Source of the DNA: a virus
Virus record (IMG/VR): IMGVR_UViG_3300017989_004246
Span: 1-43,725 of that record
DNA: 43,725 bases
Direction: 5' to 3' (one strand)
Positions 20,770 to 29,890 of this stretch are shown here, one piece after another. The position numbers and the translations under genes were made by a program. The notes beneath the pieces were generated by a model. The model had not been told where the DNA came from, ran no database searches, and saw only the letters and a list, made by a program, of their open reading frames with translations. Position 1 is the first letter of the stretch; each line of letters starts with the position of its first letter.

Positions 20770-21386
20770 TCGAAACCTTTGGAATACTGTTCCAAGATCA
20801 TAGCACAGACATGCATGGCGTCTGCAATATTATCTGCGCCAGTGCTTTTATAATCCGATGGGTTGAGGCGCACACCGTATGCTTCGTTAGCTGCCTTAAT
20901 CATGGCTTCCTTGTCTGCAACGCCTTTGCCCGTTGCATATTTTTTGATTTCGCCAATACCGTATCCTTGTGCAGGGATTCCGCGCTCTTCGGCCCACGTC
21001 GTTACCGTGACCTTGAACGCGCCCAGCAGCTCAGCCGGCTTGGCTACTCTGGCAACAATTACGCCGACTGGCTTGCCCTGCAGCGACTGTGAATCGGGCG
21101 TAAAACGCACGTCTTCGTAGCCGATGATATCTGGCTGCAATATCGATAGAAACTGCTTCAGCCTGATCATCCGCAACGGTCCAGTATCATAGTCCCCCAA
21201 CAATTTGAGAATCCATTGTCCAGCAAACAACTTAATTTTGCTGGATTGTCCAGGTTTGAAATCTGCCCACGCCACGCCACAGTTGTTGCCTAAATCGAGT
21301 CCTAGCGCGCGGTAATATCCTGCAGCTTTACCTGATACCTCCTTAGCAAACGCCTGCGGATCCTTCGTACTCATGAGTTTACTCAT
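20766..21386 (-). CDS. RuvC-like Holliday junction nuclease
   Basis: RNase H-fold nuclease pattern: YRALGLDLGNNCGVAW with the first catalytic Asp at residue 31, then IGYEDVRF with the second acidic residue (Glu), then EIKKYATGKGVADKEAMIKA and ADNIADAMHVC near the C-terminus, which supply the last acidic residues. RuvC-type enzymes cut four-way junctions with two metal ions; in phages they resolve branched DNA before packaging. 206 aa fits the family. MST at 21374 is an alternative start. The gene overlaps the DnaQ-like gene by 8 bp. Confidence 0.75.
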   Translation of the reverse strand: MSKLMSTKDPQAFAKEVSGKAAGYYRALGLDLGNNCGVAWADFKPGQSSKIKLFAGQWILKLLGDYDTGPLRMIRLKQFLSILQPDIIGYEDVRFTPDSQSLQGKPVGVIVARVAKPAELLGAFKVTVTTWAEERGIPAQGYGIGEIKKYATGKGVADKEAMIKAANEAYGVRLNPSDYKSTGADNIADAMHVCAMILEQYSKGFE

Positions 21387-22158
21387 AAGGCATTACCGCC
21401 TCGTTGTCATCGTTGTGAAACTGGTCGATTAGCTCGGCTAGTCGTCGATGCTCTTCGACTAGATAATGCAACACCAGCGAATCAGTTCCAGATTTGTGCA
21501 TATCGCCGGGCACTACATTAGCCTTGCGAAGCAAGCCGTATTTGGTATCGCAGTGGTGGTCTAAATTCCACTTAATCGGTGCTCTGATGCTGTAGATGCG
21601 CCTGGCCCAATCCTGCATACTTTCATCTACCATCGGCAGTGGCGAATAGACTTCTGGCAGCTGACTCGCCTTTTCGATAATGCCGCTGTCATAGACCAGG
21701 TTTGGATGGAACTCCCACTTGACTCGTAGCCAGTTATGGAAAGCCGCTTTCATGAACTCGACATCGAAGGCCCAGCCATTGTGCAATACCAGAATCTCTT
21801 GATTGTTCTCCGCCGTCTCGACAAGCGTGAGCAGATCTTCCAGCGCCTGGATAGCGTCAATGCCGTAGCGTCGCAAATACTCGTAAGTATGGTGAAGCAC
21901 TTTTCCTTGCAATTTCATGGCTCGAGCAGCCCGCTGCAGATCCCGCTGTAACTCCAGCTGATCGACATCGGGATGCTTGGTCCAATCTAGTATAACTTCC
22001 CGCGTTTCGATCGGCTGGCGATCTCGTACAACGGTGTAACCGTACGTACATGTCAATTGTACCTCCGGATTCAGCCCAGACGTCTCCAAATCGAGCGTCG
22101 TATAGTTGTCCGGAAAATTAAATCGACGCGCGAACTGCCTAAACCAGTGCTCTGCCAT
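21379..22158 (-). CDS. DnaQ-like 3'-5' exonuclease
   Basis: 259 aa from ATG at 22158. TTLDLETSGLN (D23, E25) is the ExoI motif. LVLHNGWAFDVEFMKAAF fits ExoII (N...FD), and HKSGTDSLVLHYL carries the late acidic residue of ExoIII. DEDD exonucleases degrade single-stranded DNA or RNA from 3' ends. The polymerase in this window has its own exonuclease domain, so this one may serve recombination, repair or RNA turnover. The open frame to 22251 overlaps the previous gene without an RBS, so the shorter start is chosen. Confidence 0.8.
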   Translation of the reverse strand: MAEHWFRQFARRFNFPDNYTTLDLETSGLNPEVQLTCTYGYTVVRDRQPIETREVILDWTKHPDVDQLELQRDLQRAARAMKLQGKVLHHTYEYLRRYGIDAIQALEDLLTLVETAENNQEILVLHNGWAFDVEFMKAAFHNWLRVKWEFHPNLVYDSGIIEKASQLPEVYSPLPMVDESMQDWARRIYSIRAPIKWNLDHHCDTKYGLLRKANVVPGDMHKSGTDSLVLHYLVEEHRRLAELIDQFHNDDNEAVMPYE

Positions 22159-22207
22159 ATGTGCCACCAACTTTAATTCTCGTGTTACGAGCTGCGGTTT
22201 TTGTCGT

Positions 22208-22687
22208 TTATGTCTGTGGGGGCTGCCTATTGGCATTCTCGCTGTTTGCATTCAATTGTCTCTCAATGTCCTCAAGTAACTCTTTGAATACCAACGGAGG
22301 TGCTGAATCCGGCGCCCGCTGGTCTTTAATTCCAGCCCAAATAGCCGCAAGCATTACACGGCCAATTTCCACGTAGAAAGGAACCTGCATAGTCGGCGGC
22401 AATTCCGAAAAGCCCGACTCCTGCATTGCCTCGTCCGGATTCTTCATCTGCACGACCATATTCAGCGCCTCGGCAAATTTGGCCGCCGCCGATACCATAT
22501 CTTCGTATGTCCAACCGTGAGCATCGAAATATGGCTTGAACCATATATCCCAATGCTCTTCACTGTCTAGCTGCACCATTGCCGCGTGAATCATTCTAGC
22601 GCCGATAACCGCAACGTCTCGCATCGGATTATAAAAACTCTGGCGGGCATTGAAATTAGGATCCATCGGGCGTAGTTGTAATCCCAT
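22208..22687 (-). CDS. Hypothetical protein (159 aa)
   Basis: The start at 22687 (MGLQLRPMDPNFNARQ) has AAGGA about eight bases upstream and overlaps the previous gene by 32 bp. Mostly helical (MIHAAMVQLDSEEHWDIWF, MVSAAAKFAEALNMVVQM), ending in an Asn/Gln-rich tail. Not recognised. Confidence 0.75.
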   Translation of the reverse strand: MGLQLRPMDPNFNARQSFYNPMRDVAVIGARMIHAAMVQLDSEEHWDIWFKPYFDAHGWTYEDMVSAAAKFAEALNMVVQMKNPDEAMQESGFSELPPTMQVPFYVEIGRVMLAAIWAGIKDQRAPDSAPPLVFKELLEDIERQLNANSENANRQPPQT

Positions 22688-23477
22688 TGCTAGTTCCTTG
22701 TAAACGGATTGTTTTGGGATGGGTGGCAGCCGAACATTCTGCATAACCTATTGGACACTCAAAACACGGATGAGTGAAATTATTGGGACACTTCCAGTTA
22801 ACGCGAAAACGCTGACGGATTATGCCGCGGTTCCATTTTAGCAGTGAATTTGTCACAAACACTTCACGAAACCCCGGCTTGTTGAGCTTGCATTCTTGGG
22901 GATCGATCAGTCCGAGTAGCCGCAAATTTACAAGTTCATCGAGTCTGCGGAACGGATATTGCCGCCACCGCGCCGTAAAGCCGACGCGCCTGGCTAGCAC
23001 TCCGCAAAATTCAGTAGACCAAAATGTGCGTATGGTTAACGGACAAGGAGTACCGGCCAGAACGCGCAGATAAAACATGCCGCCATAACGACCGCCCTGT
23101 GTTCTGTGTGGATCATACTGTCGCACCTGTAACGGCACCCACTCGCGATATTCCTGACTATCCCATGGAGGCACAGCAATGCCGTCTTGCAGCCGTTCTA
23201 TGTTGGCTGCCAATCGCCACGCTGTTCGCTCAATGACTACCGGCGTTAGCATGATTCCTGCCAGATCATGTACACTATCGAAAATTACCTGCTGTGTAAC
23301 ATTCGGCAAAGCGTCGACAATGTTATAGACAAATTGTTGGAACCGCCTGCCTTTTGCCACTGTATTGTAAAACGGCAGTAACGCCCAGTCTGCCAGTTTG
23401 CGTCTGAGACTATCGTACCGCTTTAGGCTAAATCGCGGTACGGGGACACCAGATGTATTTTGACCGGCTGTAGCCAT
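22656..23477 (-). CDS. Hypothetical protein with a C-terminal Cys cluster (273 aa)
   Basis: ATG at 23477. A basic, aromatic protein (LKRYDSLRRKLADWALLPFY) with a C-terminal run of cysteines (KCPNNFTHPCFECPIGYAEC), possibly a zinc or iron-sulfur site. The central region mentions both strands and helices (RTFWSTEFCGVLARRVGFTA). This general layout is seen in some phage proteins near the tail or packaging genes, but I cannot name it. Confidence 0.75.
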   Translation of the reverse strand: MATAGQNTSGVPVPRFSLKRYDSLRRKLADWALLPFYNTVAKGRRFQQFVYNIVDALPNVTQQVIFDSVHDLAGIMLTPVVIERTAWRLAANIERLQDGIAVPPWDSQEYREWVPLQVRQYDPHRTQGGRYGGMFYLRVLAGTPCPLTIRTFWSTEFCGVLARRVGFTARWRQYPFRRLDELVNLRLLGLIDPQECKLNKPGFREVFVTNSLLKWNRGIIRQRFRVNWKCPNNFTHPCFECPIGYAECSAATHPKTIRLQGTSNGITTTPDGS

Positions 23478-23482
23478 GTCAT

Positions 23483-24046
23483 TTATACAGACTGCGCCGC
23501 TTTGGCCTGCGCAATGATACCCTGTGCGCCGGACGTCAGTCTATGCGACGTGTTCCAGGCAGCTATTAGCCTCGTTCCGACGTCGTTGGCTATTGCCGTA
23601 AACATGGCATGAAAAGTCGGCAGCAATTCCGACGACAGGACGTTCATGTCCAGCTTGTATTCGCCGGGGCTCTCGCAATCAGTTACCGGATAGTGGAAAG
23701 TCACAAACGGCAGATCGCCAACAGCGGCATCGGGATCAGTTGTTTTGATTTCCAGCTGCTGCAACACCTTCCGAAAGTAACGGAATGCATCAGTCTGCCG
23801 CTGTACGTCGATGTTGGCGCTGATCAGTCCAGTGGCGTATTCGTCCAACGTCGGCAATCTCGGCGGCGGCGTTTCTTCTGCTGCAGGCGGTGGAGCTGGC
23901 TGCGTTGGCGGCTGCGCTGGCGGCTGCGCTGGCGGCTGTTGCTGTGGCGCGGCTGTTGCAGGTTGGCTTGGCGCTTGTTCGGCAACACCAACTTGCTGTC
24001 CGAGCCTGATTCCCTGTAGACCCAAAGGCTGTAACGGCTGACCCAT
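23483..24046 (-). CDS. Pro/Gln-rich hypothetical protein (187 aa)
   Basis: ATG at 24046 has AGGAG seven bases upstream. Residues 25-65 are a Pro/Gln/Ala linker (PPAQPPAQPPTQPAPPP). The folded remainder begins LPTLDEYATGLISANIDV and ends with helices. Not recognised. It belongs to the same transcript as its neighbours (gaps under 12 bp). Confidence 0.75.
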   Translation of the reverse strand: MGQPLQPLGLQGIRLGQQVGVAEQAPSQPATAAPQQQPPAQPPAQPPTQPAPPPAAEETPPPRLPTLDEYATGLISANIDVQRQTDAFRYFRKVLQQLEIKTTDPDAAVGDLPFVTFHYPVTDCESPGEYKLDMNVLSSELLPTFHAMFTAIANDVGTRLIAAWNTSHRLTSGAQGIIAQAKAAQSV

Positions 24047-24055
24047 AATAATCTC

Positions 24056-24460
24056 CTATCTAATTCTAGCGGCAAACCCTAACCAATAGCGTAACGCGTG
24101 TGTCGTTGGTCGCAAATCCTCAATAGGCATACCCATAACGATATGGGTACGCACAGCATCGCAATATCGTTGTCCAAACCGCTGCCCCAAGTCAAACGCG
24201 ACAACGAATAGTTTAGACAGGTCGAATGGCTCTTCGAGATTTATACCCACGCTGCTATATGGACATAGCGGAATCCGCATTAGATCGCCGCTTCTGATTA
24301 GTGTCCAATCTTGCTGGGAGTGGTTTTCATTGGCAAAATCCAAAGGCGTAGCTCGCACATGCCAGATTTCGTTGCGCTTTCGCTCAAACGGCTGCTCTGG
24401 AATACGGCGATTCTCGACGAACCGCGTAATATTCATGAATTCGACTGTATGCTGCGTCAT
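24056..24460 (-). CDS. Hypothetical protein (134 aa)
   Basis: ATG at 24460 with AAAGAG upstream. Mixed protein (MNITRFVENRRIPEQPFERK, then LSKLFVVAFDLGQRFGQRYC) with no recognised motif. It lies 12 bp after the glycosyltransferase stop. Confidence 0.7.
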   Translation of the reverse strand: MTQHTVEFMNITRFVENRRIPEQPFERKRNEIWHVRATPLDFANENHSQQDWTLIRSGDLMRIPLCPYSSVGINLEEPFDLSKLFVVAFDLGQRFGQRYCDAVRTHIVMGMPIEDLRPTTHALRYWLGFAARIR

Positions 24461-24472
24461 GCAGATTCTCTT

Positions 24473-25207
24473 TCATGTATTTGGCGAATATGTACGGCGA
24501 TAGTCGCTGCCGCACCTAGCCGTCTTGCCCGAAGCTCCTCGCCGTTTGGCTTTCGAACACTGGCCTTTATCGTTGGCGTTGATAGCTACGCCCTTTTGCC
24601 AGCTCCGTATACGATATCCTTGTTGATGGCACAATGCTCCAAGCATAACATCTCCGCCGTCGTGTTGCAACTCTTGGATAGGCCAAGCGTGTTTTTTGAG
24701 GATTTCTGTCCGTATAGTCCACCAGCCGCCAGTAATAAACTTGATAGTGCCCGGTACAGCCAGCCCTGAATACCACGGCTGATCTTCTACGAAGTGCCGC
24801 TGATGCACCGTCATATGCGGCCACAAATAAAGGGCTCCAAGCATATCTGTGCCGGACATCGCGCTGAAAATCTTGGCAAAAAAACCACCATCGTCGCTGT
24901 CTGGCAAAAGCCAGCTATCATCGTCAAACCACATTGTATACGGTGACTCAATCTGTATTTTGTGGAACAGCTGCCGCATCATTGGATATTTGTAATAGGG
25001 CGGCGATCCTGTCATAATTGTCATGGGCATCCTTGCGGAATACCTGTTTACCGCGTCTAATGTGGCTTGAGATACAGCATTCAAGCCCAGCCGCAAATCG
25101 AAATAGCCCCATCTTTCTTGATCGTGCAGCGATCGCAATAGCCGTTCAGCCAGTTTAGGATAGTCTCCAAACAGAAGACAACAAACTGTGAACGGCTTTG
25201 CGATCAT
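24473..25207 (-). CDS. GT-A fold glycosyltransferase (GT2-like)
   Basis: 244 aa. The N-terminus FTVCCLLFGDYPKLAERLL starts the nucleotide-binding fold. TMWFDDDSWLLP (about residues 90-101) is the metal- and donor-binding DxD region. FITGGWWTIR and HDGGDVMLGALCHQQGYRI are the usual acceptor-side elements of family 2-like enzymes. The sugar and acceptor are unknown. This is a third sugar-transfer gene in the window. ATG at 25207 has GAGGA nearby and overlaps the previous stop. Confidence 0.8.
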   Translation of the reverse strand: MIAKPFTVCCLLFGDYPKLAERLLRSLHDQERWGYFDLRLGLNAVSQATLDAVNRYSARMPMTIMTGSPPYYKYPMMRQLFHKIQIESPYTMWFDDDSWLLPDSDDGGFFAKIFSAMSGTDMLGALYLWPHMTVHQRHFVEDQPWYSGLAVPGTIKFITGGWWTIRTEILKKHAWPIQELQHDGGDVMLGALCHQQGYRIRSWQKGVAINANDKGQCSKAKRRGASGKTARCGSDYRRTYSPNT

Positions 25208-25476
25208 TTCTTGATCCTCTTCTTTTCAGCGTATTTCTTGTTTGCCTGGTCCAGCCGGAACGCAGCTCCGTCGAACCATTTTGCGAGTTTACGACACTGT
25301 GCAGCATTGAGATCTATCATACCGAAAGCGTCGCAGGTAACTGTATCACAATGATCGCCATTTGCGTCAATTGTTGCTATAACGTCAAATCGCATCCAGC
25401 TGTCGTCTACTTGGCTTCCAGTTTCGTAGCCAATTGACCATGCCGAGTTTACGTATAGTCTCGCTCGTTCAAGCAT
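25204..25476 (-). CDS. Hypothetical protein (90 aa)
   Basis: ATG at 25476 has AGGAG seven bases upstream. Beta-like first half (MRFDVIATIDANGDHCDTV), helical basic end (RLDQANKKYAEKKRIKK). Not recognised. Confidence 0.7.
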   Translation of the reverse strand: MLERARLYVNSAWSIGYETGSQVDDSWMRFDVIATIDANGDHCDTVTCDAFGMIDLNAAQCRKLAKWFDGAAFRLDQANKKYAEKKRIKK

Positions 25477-25879
25477 CTACTGTCTCCTGCAACAGCGGAC
25501 ACCTCCTTTTGGCATCCGCATAAGTCTGGATCTCCGGATCAGCGCGACAATGCCCAAATTTATTGTCGGCGCCGGCTACATAGTCTCGACACTTCCAGCA
25601 CAATGGTATCGTCTCGCATGTAAAACCTTTGCACATGTCCGGCTTAGCAATATCATGTATAGCACACAAATTATCGTCAGTCAAAAATACGCAATGGGGT
25701 TTTTCTTCTGCGGTATCGGCCCAGAACTTCCGCATGTTCCTAACAAGCACACGCAGCCATTCTGGCGCAGTAGCGTCGGCGACATACGCGTCTAGCAAAG
25801 GCGGAATGGCGCCGTTATTGCGACAACAATCGCCGCATTTTTTACAGACAAACTCAGTTTGGTCGTTTGGTGCCGACAC
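25469..25879 (-). CDS. YkgJ-type Cys-cluster protein (136 aa), GTG start
   Basis: GTG at 25879 (VSAPNDQTEFVCKKCGDCC) is chosen because AAGGAG lies eight bases upstream. Four early Cys (12, 15, 18 and 19) in CxxCGxCC, then CVFLTDDNLCAIHDIAKPDM and CKGFTCETIPLC match the zinc/iron-cluster family (YkgJ, UPF0153). The biochemical role is not established in the family. It overlaps the end of the previous gene by 26 bp. Confidence 0.8.
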   Translation of the reverse strand: MSAPNDQTEFVCKKCGDCCRNNGAIPPLLDAYVADATAPEWLRVLVRNMRKFWADTAEEKPHCVFLTDDNLCAIHDIAKPDMCKGFTCETIPLCWKCRDYVAGADNKFGHCRADPEIQTYADAKRRCPLLQETVDA

Positions 25880-26507
25880 GCCCTGCTCTCCTTTTTGCTG
25901 CTGCTTTCTTCTTTTCCGCTGCGGCAGCGCGTTTTGCCCGCGCTGCTGCATTGCGCATTGCGCCTAGATTGACACAATCGGCATCTTCGTTTTCCTCGGC
26001 ATCGGGCTGTCCTATTGCCTTTAGCCGCTCATGCAACGCTTTGCTCACATCATCCAATAATGCCAGTCCCGAACTGACCCGCAGCCGCAATTGCTGCAAC
26101 ATGGCACGGGCATCGTCTACTGCGGATGCCAACAACGGCTTCAGCTTGTTAGCTGGAATTGCTTCTACTTCTTTGGCTAAATCATACGCGTCACCGGTCC
26201 AAGCATTGTCGTATTTGTTGACGAACTGGAAAGCTTGAACACGGATGTTCGCAGCACAATGCAACGGACTGCGCGGCGGTTTCGGCGCCGCTCCGGGGCT
26301 TCTGGCCTTCGTCGATTTGCCGGAATGGATAATGCTTTGCAACGTCTTCGTATCCCATCGTTCTTTTAATGCGCGCACAGCTAGCTTTTGCCTTTCGTTT
26401 TTATCGTTTACTTTTGCTAATGCTATCATATGCCCTACATACAGGCGAATATTTGCTTCGCCGGCCATTCGCTGCAGTTCTTGATATTTGGCCTGGTAGG
26501 CCAGCAC
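25854..26507 (-). CDS. C-terminal part of a split YhcG-like gene (217 aa)
   Basis: The frame is open from GTG at 26507 but has no RBS. It carries on where 26435-26836 leaves off (YK then VLAYQAKYQELQRMA), the -1 frame relative to it. LYVGHMIALAKVNDKNERQK then ALKERWDTKTLQSII resembles the nucleic-acid-binding N-terminal domain of YhcG/DUF1016 proteins, which has a similar H..LA.V.D..ER...A....W...L...I layout. The C-terminus is Ala/Lys-rich (AAAEKKKAAAKRRAGR). It is probably one gene with 26435-26836. Confidence 0.6.
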   Translation of the reverse strand: MLAYQAKYQELQRMAGEANIRLYVGHMIALAKVNDKNERQKLAVRALKERWDTKTLQSIIHSGKSTKARSPGAAPKPPRSPLHCAANIRVQAFQFVNKYDNAWTGDAYDLAKEVEAIPANKLKPLLASAVDDARAMLQQLRLRVSSGLALLDDVSKALHERLKAIGQPDAEENEDADCVNLGAMRNAAARAKRAAAAEKKKAAAKRRAGRVGTKRPN

Positions 26508-26836
26508 TTATAGATGGTTACGCAGTTACTCAGCGTCGAATGCGATTTGAATCCGAGCGCAGCCGACATGATCCCGACCAAGTGTGCGCCGTACTGGCAA
26601 TACTTACCGTTATCCTTTTTGGCTGCCGATTCTTTCATCGCTTTGGCCAGGTCTCGTCCAGTTTCCCAGTAGAATTCGAGCTCATGGCCCAGCTGCCGAT
26701 CGACGTTCTGCTTGAGCTTCTTGTAAAGCTTAACGCCTTCGGCCGTAAGTAACGCTATCGCCTGTTCCGGCGATAATTCTGCCAATACCAGTTTGGTTTC
26801 TGACTCCTGCGGTGTAGTTTTAACCAACGCGCCCAT
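26435..26836 (-). CDS. N-terminal part of a split YhcG-like gene (133 aa)
   Basis: ATG at 26836 follows AAGGAG. Reads LELSPEQ-like helices, then FYWETGRDLAKAMKES and YGAHLVGIMSAALGFKSHST, matching the W..G..L...YG...I..L layout of YhcG/DUF1016 N-terminal regions. After TIYK (near 26508) this frame becomes Pro/Arg-rich and stops at 26435, while the -1 frame continues naturally. A duplicated base at AAG-TG (AAGGTG) would restore one protein of about 325 aa. Confidence 0.65.
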   Translation of the reverse strand: MGALVKTTPQESETKLVLAELSPEQAIALLTAEGVKLYKKLKQNVDRQLGHELEFYWETGRDLAKAMKESAAKKDNGKYCQYGAHLVGIMSAALGFKSHSTLSNCVTIYKCWPTRPNIKNCSEWPAKQIFACM

Positions 26837-26846
26837 AACTTTCTCC

Positions 26847-27935
26847 TTAAAGCGGAACTTCTCCCAGCAGCAGCTTAAATGCTACACGCTCTACCGCTGC
26901 TCTATCAGGAATATGTAACGGCTTAGCCAGCCTTATCAGCCATGTAAATAGATCGTAGCAAGTTGGCTGCCTAGAAATGTTTATGTTTTGTTGTAGCTCA
27001 GTAGTATCAGCGCCGAAAATCGCTTTGCTTATTGCCAAACTAGCCAGCTCGCTTTCCAAACCGAGTGCAATTAACTTATTCAGCAACGTCCGATACGGCT
27101 TTGGTGCTATACGATGGTGCGCGATGATATCCAACGGTGCCGCCAAATTGCTGTGCAACGCATCGGCATCAACAGCTGGCGTCGCGTTGATTACGCCGCC
27201 GAGCTTTTTCCGCAGTCGTTTAGCAAACGTTTTACCGGTGTGCGGCAGTTTAGTGAACGCAGCAAGACAGCGACATTCTGCCGCATATATCGCCGCAGAC
27301 GCGCTGACACTGCATTCTCCAACTTCCGAATTCGAAAAATAGTAGCCGCTTCGAAAAGAGCATCCAGCATATTCCATAAACGGCTCATCTCGCAGAAAGA
27401 CCATTGCGAGTCTGCGGCCGTCCAGGCGAGCTGCATGAAAATTGATCGGCGGATTGATAGCAGTCAAAAAATCGTCGACGACTTCGTACAACCGGCCATG
27501 CGGCAGATATTTGTACTTGTTGCCAACAATACCGTCGACCGTGCGCGTTGCCGTGTTCCTGATTAGCTGCCGGCCGCGAATACCTTTCGGCATGTGAAAT
27601 CGCAGTTTCAGCGTCTTGTTGATAGCGTTTACGGCCAGCGACGGATCAAGCATTGGCTCGGACCGCCCCGCCCTGCGTAGAATGCCGCCAACATCGGAAA
27701 CATACGTCCATAATCCGGCAGCGAGCAAAGTACACAGCTGTTTGATAGCTAGCAGTGACAGCATACTATTGTCGCTGCGCAGTCGGCCGTCCAATTGCAA
27801 TTCTACGTCAGCGGCGTACTCGATCGGTGCATTGTACGTCGTAGTGTCGACGTTCACGGCATGTACATAGAACTGCGAAGCCTGCGACGCGTCAAATTCG
27901 GCCCGTGCGGGCCGTGCAATCCACGCTTTGACCAT
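26847..27935 (-). CDS. DUF932-like protein (362 aa)
   Basis: ATG at 27935 is preferred to TTG at 27938. The centre reads RTVDGIVGNKYKYLPHGRLY, then INFHAARLDGRRLAMVFLRD and FSNSEVGECSVSASAAIYAA, ending in Cys residues. This is the pattern of DUF932 (phage/plasmid-like protein, TIGR03299 type), where NSEVG and a later Cys are conserved. The function is unknown; members are common in large phages and plasmids. The C-terminal third is helical. No strong RBS. Confidence 0.65.
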   Translation of the reverse strand: MVKAWIARPARAEFDASQASQFYVHAVNVDTTTYNAPIEYAADVELQLDGRLRSDNSMLSLLAIKQLCTLLAAGLWTYVSDVGGILRRAGRSEPMLDPSLAVNAINKTLKLRFHMPKGIRGRQLIRNTATRTVDGIVGNKYKYLPHGRLYEVVDDFLTAINPPINFHAARLDGRRLAMVFLRDEPFMEYAGCSFRSGYYFSNSEVGECSVSASAAIYAAECRCLAAFTKLPHTGKTFAKRLRKKLGGVINATPAVDADALHSNLAAPLDIIAHHRIAPKPYRTLLNKLIALGLESELASLAISKAIFGADTTELQQNINISRQPTCYDLFTWLIRLAKPLHIPDRAAVERVAFKLLLGEVPL

Positions 27936-27949
27936 CAATTTGTCTACGG

Positions 27950-28480
27950 TTAGATAAATTGCGTCTTATCTAGCCATATCTCCATTGCGTCTGCCAGATC
28001 TTCCAGGAAATAAAGGGCTCCGCGGACCCGATACCAGCTGCCGTGCCGGCTTAGTTTGTCAGCCGCCGGTGGAATACAGTTGTGAAATACCTTATGCCGT
28101 GTATCTCCGGCCCACGGAAACACCAATCCTATAGCACTAGTTTCAACAAATCCGGACGGAATGCAATCCTGAATCAGCTGAAACTCTTTCCAGACCGATG
28201 TCTTGGTTATCTTGCCCTCCATAGCTATTTTCAGCGATTTACCCACTTTGATATGCTTAGCGACCAGCCGCAGCGGCAAATCTACAACCTCCCTGATCTT
28301 CTCCATAGTCAGTTCGCTGTCGCCGCCGAGCACCCTATCCGTACCCACGCCGAAGCTTGCCGCCCGGAGTATCCTCTTGGCGACAGACTTCTCGTAGGTT
28401 GCTTGCTGGGCCGCCCAGACGTCCTCCCGCGTCGGCGCCGCCATATCCATGATATCGTCCTGCCCTGGATCAAACGCCAT
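27950..28480 (-). CDS. Hypothetical protein (176 aa)
   Basis: ATG at 28480 has AGGAG seven bases upstream and overlaps the end of the recombinase gene by 11 bp. It starts acidic (MAFDPGQDDIMDMAAP), then a basic helical part (SVAKRILRAASFG, LRLVAKHIKVGKSLKIAMEG) and a C-terminus with WYRVRGALYFLEDLADAMEI. Not recognised. The coupling suggests a recombinase partner (inference). Confidence 0.75.
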   Translation of the reverse strand: MAFDPGQDDIMDMAAPTREDVWAAQQATYEKSVAKRILRAASFGVGTDRVLGGDSELTMEKIREVVDLPLRLVAKHIKVGKSLKIAMEGKITKTSVWKEFQLIQDCIPSGFVETSAIGLVFPWAGDTRHKVFHNCIPPAADKLSRHGSWYRVRGALYFLEDLADAMEIWLDKTQFI

Positions 28481-29879
28481 TTGTAGGCTCCTCTGCGGCC
28501 TCCTGCGGCACCGCTACGGGCACGGCGCCCAGAGCCTCTGCTTCGGTTTCAAGGGCCAGAGCTCGCTCTGCTGCAATGGCTGCGGATTCTGCCTGCCGAG
28601 CCACGTAAGCATAGTCTTCGAGCTTCCCTAGAAAATCGGCGCCAGGTTCAAAGAACGGACGGCGTTGTACCCCTAACACTGGGTATAAGTCTTCCAGCAC
28701 ATCGGGATGCCTCTCCAATTCGACGCCGAGGTCATGCGGCGGCATAGCGTCCGATGACTGTACGCCTAGCCGCTTGGACCAATACAGTTTGCCTAGGCTG
28801 CCGCCTGACTTACTGTGGAAATCGCAGACCTCCTGGACTGCAGACATCAGTTTTTTCTGCCTGGCGGCGGGCAACCCCCACCCGTCGCACAGATACAAAA
28901 TTGACGCTTCCCACCATTCGAATCGGCTGTGCAATCGATAGACGTTCTCCGCATCTTCCTGCAGCCACGTCTTGAACCGTACACAGATGCGAGCATCGTC
29001 TACGCCGTAGCTATTCTTGATACTTCGCATGCCGATTGTGGCAGCTTTGAAATTAGAGTATTCCTTAATCTTGCCGAGCCTGTTCAGCTCGATGATAGCT
29101 GCGCAGTGGAATCGCAAGGCCTGTCCGCCGGGAATCTGGTAATCCACCTCGCCGGTCAATGAATCCCGATGCACTTTAAGGTGGTTGACTCCAACAAACG
29201 TGAATGGCCAATCGCGGATGACGCCTGGAAACGTTTTTAGCCAGTCGTTGATCAGTTGCGCTTCGATGGCAAAGTGCGGACTAGCATGCCCGCTTTCTAG
29301 AATGCTTTTCTTGGTCCGCTCACTGGGCTTTCCCGTGAGTGAATCAACGATCATGCAAAACGGCACAGTACGGCCAGGCATATCCTTTTGCTCCAGCCGC
29401 TTCTGCAAAAACTGCGTGCCTTTGGTTGTTTTTGTTTGCCACTCTTCAATCGAATCGCAGTCTTCGACGCGGATCGCCTTGACGTCCCAGTTGAATACGC
29501 TATTACGTAGATCTGGCGTTGGCTTGTCTTCGGCTTCTTTCAGGAAAGCGCCGCCGCCGCATATGCGATGCCACCGGCCCCATTCGGCTGCCATTGTTGA
29601 CTTGTACGATCCGGCAGGCCCAACAAGCTGATAGCATCTAGATAGCGGCAGCCCTTCGTTTTGCAAAATGATTCGACAGCTAATTGCCGGGACAGGCAAT
29701 ACGTGGATTATGGGATTGTGGCCAACCAAATGGCCTTTTTTCCCCATGAACGCTTCGCTGTCTTTTTCGGCGATATCCATTATGGCATCGATTTTGATTT
29801 CGCTGCCAGTTATTGGATCGCGCTTTAGTTCGTCGGTGTTATCGCTGTCTTTTTTCTTACGCGTTTTTCGTTTTGCCAC
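28470..29879 (-). CDS. RecA/UvsX-like recombinase, GTG start
   Basis: 469 aa. GTG at 29879 has AGGAG six bases upstream. Walker A is GPAGSYKST at residues 87-95. CMIVDSLTG is the Walker B strand, and NHLKVHRDSLTGEVDYQIPG then GQALRFHCAAIIELNRLG match the L2/C-terminal core of RecA-family proteins. It would form filaments on ssDNA and catalyse strand exchange with ATP, as UvsX does in T4. The N-terminus is very basic (AKRKTRKKKDSD). A long C-terminal extension from about 350 ends Glu/Ala-rich, longer than typical RecA (about 350 aa). Confidence 0.8.
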   Translation of the reverse strand: MAKRKTRKKKDSDNTDELKRDPITGSEIKIDAIMDIAEKDSEAFMGKKGHLVGHNPIIHVLPVPAISCRIILQNEGLPLSRCYQLVGPAGSYKSTMAAEWGRWHRICGGGAFLKEAEDKPTPDLRNSVFNWDVKAIRVEDCDSIEEWQTKTTKGTQFLQKRLEQKDMPGRTVPFCMIVDSLTGKPSERTKKSILESGHASPHFAIEAQLINDWLKTFPGVIRDWPFTFVGVNHLKVHRDSLTGEVDYQIPGGQALRFHCAAIIELNRLGKIKEYSNFKAATIGMRSIKNSYGVDDARICVRFKTWLQEDAENVYRLHSRFEWWEASILYLCDGWGLPAARQKKLMSAVQEVCDFHSKSGGSLGKLYWSKRLGVQSSDAMPPHDLGVELERHPDVLEDLYPVLGVQRRPFFEPGADFLGKLEDYAYVARQAESAAIAAERALALETEAEALGAVPVAVPQEAAEEPTNGV

Positions 29880-29890
29880 TTGCGTCTCCT

